Source: Novosphingobium subterraneum | GTDB taxonomy: Bacteria > Pseudomonadota > Alphaproteobacteria > Sphingomonadales > Sphingomonadaceae | Direction: 5' to 3' | NCBI RefSeq assembly: GCF_000807925.1 | Contig: NZ_JRVC01000023.1 | Coordinates: 1-64,000 of the forward strand | DNA: 64,000 bases | Shown: positions 61,442 to 64,000 of the stretch, piece after piece | Position numbering within the stretch: position 1 is the stretch's first letter | Layout of the letters: each line of letters starts with the position of its first letter | Translations under genes and position numbers: made by a program | The notes under the pieces: model-generated | The model's input: only the letters and a program-made list of their open reading frames with translations | Database searches by the model: none | Told to the model about the DNA's origin: nothing

Positions 61442-62455
61442 ATGACTGCGACCATCCATACCCTGCCGCGCAAGGCCGAACCTTCGCTGGCGCCGATGAT
61501 GGCCCTCGTTGCCGAGGGCATGAACAGTGTCAACGCCGTGATCCTCGATCGGATGCAATCGCGCATTCCGCTGATCCCGACGCTGGCCGGGCACCTGATC
61601 GCGGGCGGCGGCAAGCGCATGCGCCCGATGCTGACCCTGGCGAGCGCCTCGCTGCTGGGCTACGGCGGATCGCGCCATTACAAGCTGGCGGCGGCGGTGG
61701 AATTCATCCACACCGCAACGCTGCTGCATGATGACGTGGTCGATGGCTCGGACATGCGGCGCGGCAAGAAGACCGCCAACATTGTCTACGGCAACCCGGC
61801 GACGGTGCTGGTGGGCGACTTCCTGTTCAGTCGCAGCTTCGAACTCATGGTCGAGGATGGCAGCCTCAAGGTGCTGCGCATCCTCTCGAACGCCTCGGCG
61901 GTGATCTCGGAGGGCGAGGTCGACCAGCTGGTCGCGCAGCGTCAGATCGAGACGACCGAGGAAATGTACCTCGACATCATCGCGGCAAAGACGGCGGCGC
62001 TGTTCTCTGCGGCATGCCGGATCGCGGCGGTGGTGGCCGAGCGTGACGAGGCGGACGAGCTGGCGCTCGATTCCTATGGTCGGAACCTCGGCATCGCGTT
62101 CCAGCTGGCTGACGATGCGATCGACTATGATTCCGAAGTTGCCGAAATGGGCAAGGACCAGGGCGACGACTTCCGCGAAGGCAAGATGACCCTGCCGGTG
62201 ATCCTCGCCTATGCGCGGAGCGACGCCGAAGAGCGCAAGTTCTGGCAGGAGGCGATTGCGGGCGACCGGTCTTCGGACGAAGACCTTGCCCACGCGATCG
62301 AGCTGATCCGCCGGCACGATGCGGTGAACGCCACGCGCGAACGAGCGCGGATGTATGCGCAGCGGGCAATCGACGCCATTGCCGGCTTCCCGGCCAGTGC
62401 TGCCAAGGTCGCCATGACCGAGGCCGCGCTGTTCGCCGTCGCGCGGAGATTCTGA
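61442..62455 (+). CDS. ispB: Polyprenyl diphosphate synthase (octaprenyl/decaprenyl type)
   Basis: 337 aa trans-isoprenyl diphosphate synthase that makes the ubiquinone side chain. First Asp-rich motif LLHDDVVDGSDMRRG near residue 100, second motif FQLADDAIDYDSE, and GKRMRPML near the N-terminus. Small residues before the first motif indicate a long-chain product; decaprenyl (Q10) is usual in alphaproteobacteria. ATG 61442 is chosen over an upstream in-frame codon at 61358. Cytoplasmic. Confidence 0.94.
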   Translation: MTATIHTLPRKAEPSLAPMMALVAEGMNSVNAVILDRMQSRIPLIPTLAGHLIAGGGKRMRPMLTLASASLLGYGGSRHYKLAAAVEFIHTATLLHDDVVDGSDMRRGKKTANIVYGNPATVLVGDFLFSRSFELMVEDGSLKVLRILSNASAVISEGEVDQLVAQRQIETTEEMYLDIIAAKTAALFSAACRIAAVVAERDEADELALDSYGRNLGIAFQLADDAIDYDSEVAEMGKDQGDDFREGKMTLPVILAYARSDAEERKFWQEAIAGDRSSDEDLAHAIELIRRHDAVNATRERARMYAQRAIDAIAGFPASAAKVAMTEAALFAVARRF

Positions 62456-62486
62456 TCCAGTTTCATACGTATAGCGGGAGAGCCTG

Positions 62487-63503
62487 ATGCAGCATCGTCG
62501 CCTCGGCCGGTCGGCCATTGTCGTTTCCGATATCTGCATGGGGACGATGACCTTCGGCAGCCAGGTGGATGAAGCCGAAGCGCTGCGGGTGCTGGATCGC
62601 TGCCATGACGCAGGGATCAATTTCTACGATACCGCCGAAGGCTATCCCGTGCCGCCGGACGTCAAGTGGGTGGGGCGGACGGAAGAGATCGTCGGCAAAT
62701 GGCTCAAGACCAAGCCGCGCGATGCGATCGTGCTGGCGACGAAGGTTTCGGGGCCGAGCCATGTCTGGTTCCGCTCACCCTGTCGCAACGGCATGACCGC
62801 ACTGGACCGGCGCAATATCGAGACGGCAATCGAGGCCAGCCTTAAGAGGCTCGGCACTGACTACATCGATCTTTACCAGACCCACTGGCCTGATCACGAC
62901 ACGCCTTATGACGAGACAATGGAAGTGCTGCACGAGCTGGTGCAGGCGGGCAAGGTGCGGATTACCGGCTGTTCGAACGAGACCAGCTGGGGCCTGATGA
63001 AGTCCCTTGCGACTGCCGAGCGTCTCGGCACGGTGCGCTACCAGACTATTCAGAACAACTTCAGCCTGAACAACCGTCGCTTCGAGGACGAACTGGCACA
63101 GGTCTGCCGACAGGAAGGCGTGAGCCTGATCCCTTACTCGCCAATTGCGGGCGGCGTGCTTTCGGGCAAGTACAACGGTGGAGCACGGCCTGAGGGCGCG
63201 CGGTTCTCGCGCTACCTGGCAATGGAAGGGCGGCAGGCGCAGATGGGCAAGCGCTTCGTCAACGATCGCAGCATTGCCGCGACCGAGCGGTTCATGGCCA
63301 TTGCGGCGGAGGCCGGGCTCGATCCCGTAACGATGGCGGTGGCATGGTCAAAGCAACACGACTTCGTGGCTTCGACCATTGTCGGCGTCGGTGCCGAAGG
63401 TCAGCTCGACCCGATTCTTGCCGCGGCCGACCTCGTGCTGAGCGACGACGTGAAGAAGGCGATCAACAAGGTGAGCCGCGAGATCCCCTATCCGATGGGC
63501 TGA
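62487..63503 (+). CDS. Aldo/keto reductase
   Basis: 338 aa TIM-barrel NADPH-dependent oxidoreductase. MQHRRLGRSAIVVSDICMGT, then NFYDTAEGYPVPPDV (catalytic Asp/Tyr), LATKVSG (catalytic Lys), TDYIDLYQTHWPDHDTP (His) and VRITGCSNETSW follow the Tas/YajO-like pattern. GGGAG lies before ATG. Substrate unknown. 31 bp after ispB on the same strand. Confidence 0.92.
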   Translation: MQHRRLGRSAIVVSDICMGTMTFGSQVDEAEALRVLDRCHDAGINFYDTAEGYPVPPDVKWVGRTEEIVGKWLKTKPRDAIVLATKVSGPSHVWFRSPCRNGMTALDRRNIETAIEASLKRLGTDYIDLYQTHWPDHDTPYDETMEVLHELVQAGKVRITGCSNETSWGLMKSLATAERLGTVRYQTIQNNFSLNNRRFEDELAQVCRQEGVSLIPYSPIAGGVLSGKYNGGARPEGARFSRYLAMEGRQAQMGKRFVNDRSIAATERFMAIAAEAGLDPVTMAVAWSKQHDFVASTIVGVGAEGQLDPILAAADLVLSDDVKKAINKVSREIPYPMG

Positions 63504-63505
63504 CC

Positions 63506-63652
63506 TTACTTGCGCCTGCCGAAGCGGCGCCAGAGCCAGTAGCAGCTGCCGCCGCAGACCGCTCCGATGCTAAGCATGATGGCGCCGATCATCACACCGC
63601 TGAACAGCAGGCCGGTGGTCAGCGCCACGACGAATTCCAGCGTGCTCTTCAT
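63506..63652 (-). CDS. Small membrane protein
   Basis: 48 aa from ATG 63652, MKSTLEFVVALTTGLLFSGV with a second hydrophobic stretch IMLSIGAVCGGSCYWLW and basic end RRFGRRK. GGGGAG lies just before ATG. A longer frame to 63781 would overlap hrpB and is rejected. No family known. Confidence 0.6.
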   Translation of the reverse strand: MKSTLEFVVALTTGLLFSGVMIGAIMLSIGAVCGGSCYWLWRRFGRRK

Positions 63653-63760
63653 CTCTCCCCGCCTAGCATGCTTGTGCAGTCTGGACCATGAACGTTCTGT
63701 AAGGGTCTGCGTTTCCCGGAACATTGCCTTGGGCGGGCAAAGGCCGTTAAGGCGCATGGC

Positions 63761-64000
63761 GTGAGCGACCTGCCGATCCATGCCGTCCTGCCCGACCTGC
63801 TTGCAGCCTTGCGCGAGGGGCCAAGCGCCGTCCTGATCGCGCCGCCGGGTGCGGGCAAGACGACAGCGGTCGCGCCGGCGCTGCTGGGCGAGAAGTGGTG
63901 TGGCGGGCAGGTCATCGTGCTGTCACCGCGGCGTGTTGCGGCACGTGCCGCAGCCGAACGAATGGCCGAGCTGCTGGGCGAGGAAGCGGGGCAGACCATT
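63761..64000 (+). CDS. hrpB: ATP-dependent helicase HrpB, 5' part
   Basis: First 80 codons of a DEAH-box RNA helicase, cut by the right edge. GTG start, then LPIHAVLPDLLAALREGPSA; Walker A APPGAGKTT near residue 32 and motif Ia VLSPRRVAARAAAERMA are diagnostic of HrpB. The rest, including DEAH and the C-terminal HrpB domain, lies outside the window. Confidence 0.92.
   Translation, partial: MSDLPIHAVLPDLLAALREGPSAVLIAPPGAGKTTAVAPALLGEKWCGGQVIVLSPRRVAARAAAERMAELLGEEAGQTI

Overview
The window is high-GC, densely packed chromosomal DNA from an alphaproteobacterium. It is most likely a member of the Sphingomonadales close to Novosphingobium. The evidence is the mdh-sucD-sucA-sucB-lpd order, a crtZ-type carotenoid hydroxylase, alphaproteobacterial SOS boxes of the GTTC-N7-GTTC type, an obgE-proB pair, and several families of short intergenic hairpin repeats of the kind common in sphingomonads. 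Genus and species cannot be proven from the sequence alone.

Layout. 1-9.2 kb: a truncated gene, tRNA-Ala(CGC), obgE, proB, an epimerase, two DUF805 proteins, and a YbbA/YbbP-type ABC exporter divergent from a TesA-like lipoprotein. 9.2-14.9 kb: recF, then a phage-shock (psp) locus. pspF faces a textbook sigma-54 promoter that drives a 52-aa membrane peptide, pspA, pspB, pspC and six further tiny membrane proteins; five of these look like duplicated PspB relatives. 14.9-25.8 kb: sufE, small membrane proteins, crtZ, leuC and leuD separated by unrelated genes, a DNA glycosylase, a quinone oxidoreductase, a TRIC channel and a methyltransferase. 25.9-33.8 kb: TCA-cycle operon on the minus strand (mdh, sucD, sucA, sucB, lpd) with no sucC. 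34-41 kb: a SleB-type wall hydrolase, then a cobalamin riboswitch controlling btuB-btuF-btuC-btuD.

41-54 kb is the accessory region. It holds two TbpB-like surface lipoprotein genes with matching upstream palindromes. The first has an IS5-type element inserted exactly at its stop codon. The second is a triple-repeat protein broken by a frameshift. Next come uvrA with a perfect LexA box, and a repeat-rich stretch carrying an AT-rich nucleoside-deoxyribosyltransferase/TIR-like orphan gene. A nucleotidyltransferase-like gene pair lies between two ~100-bp direct repeats, and a helix-turn-helix gene follows whose ends are built from intergenic repeats.

53.7-64 kb: an ABC-F ATPase, two tandem paralogous periplasmic proteins with TonB-box-like mature N-termini, tRNA(CAU), a polysaccharide deacetylase coupled to a histidine kinase with a degenerate ATPase domain, an Lrp regulator, chorismate mutase, a polyprenyl diphosphate synthase, an aldo/keto reductase, and the start of hrpB at the right edge.

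The strongest candidates for a new system are the PspB-like array and the twin TonB-box proteins. The clearest events read directly from the sequence are the IS insertion at a stop codon and the repeat elements captured as coding sequence.
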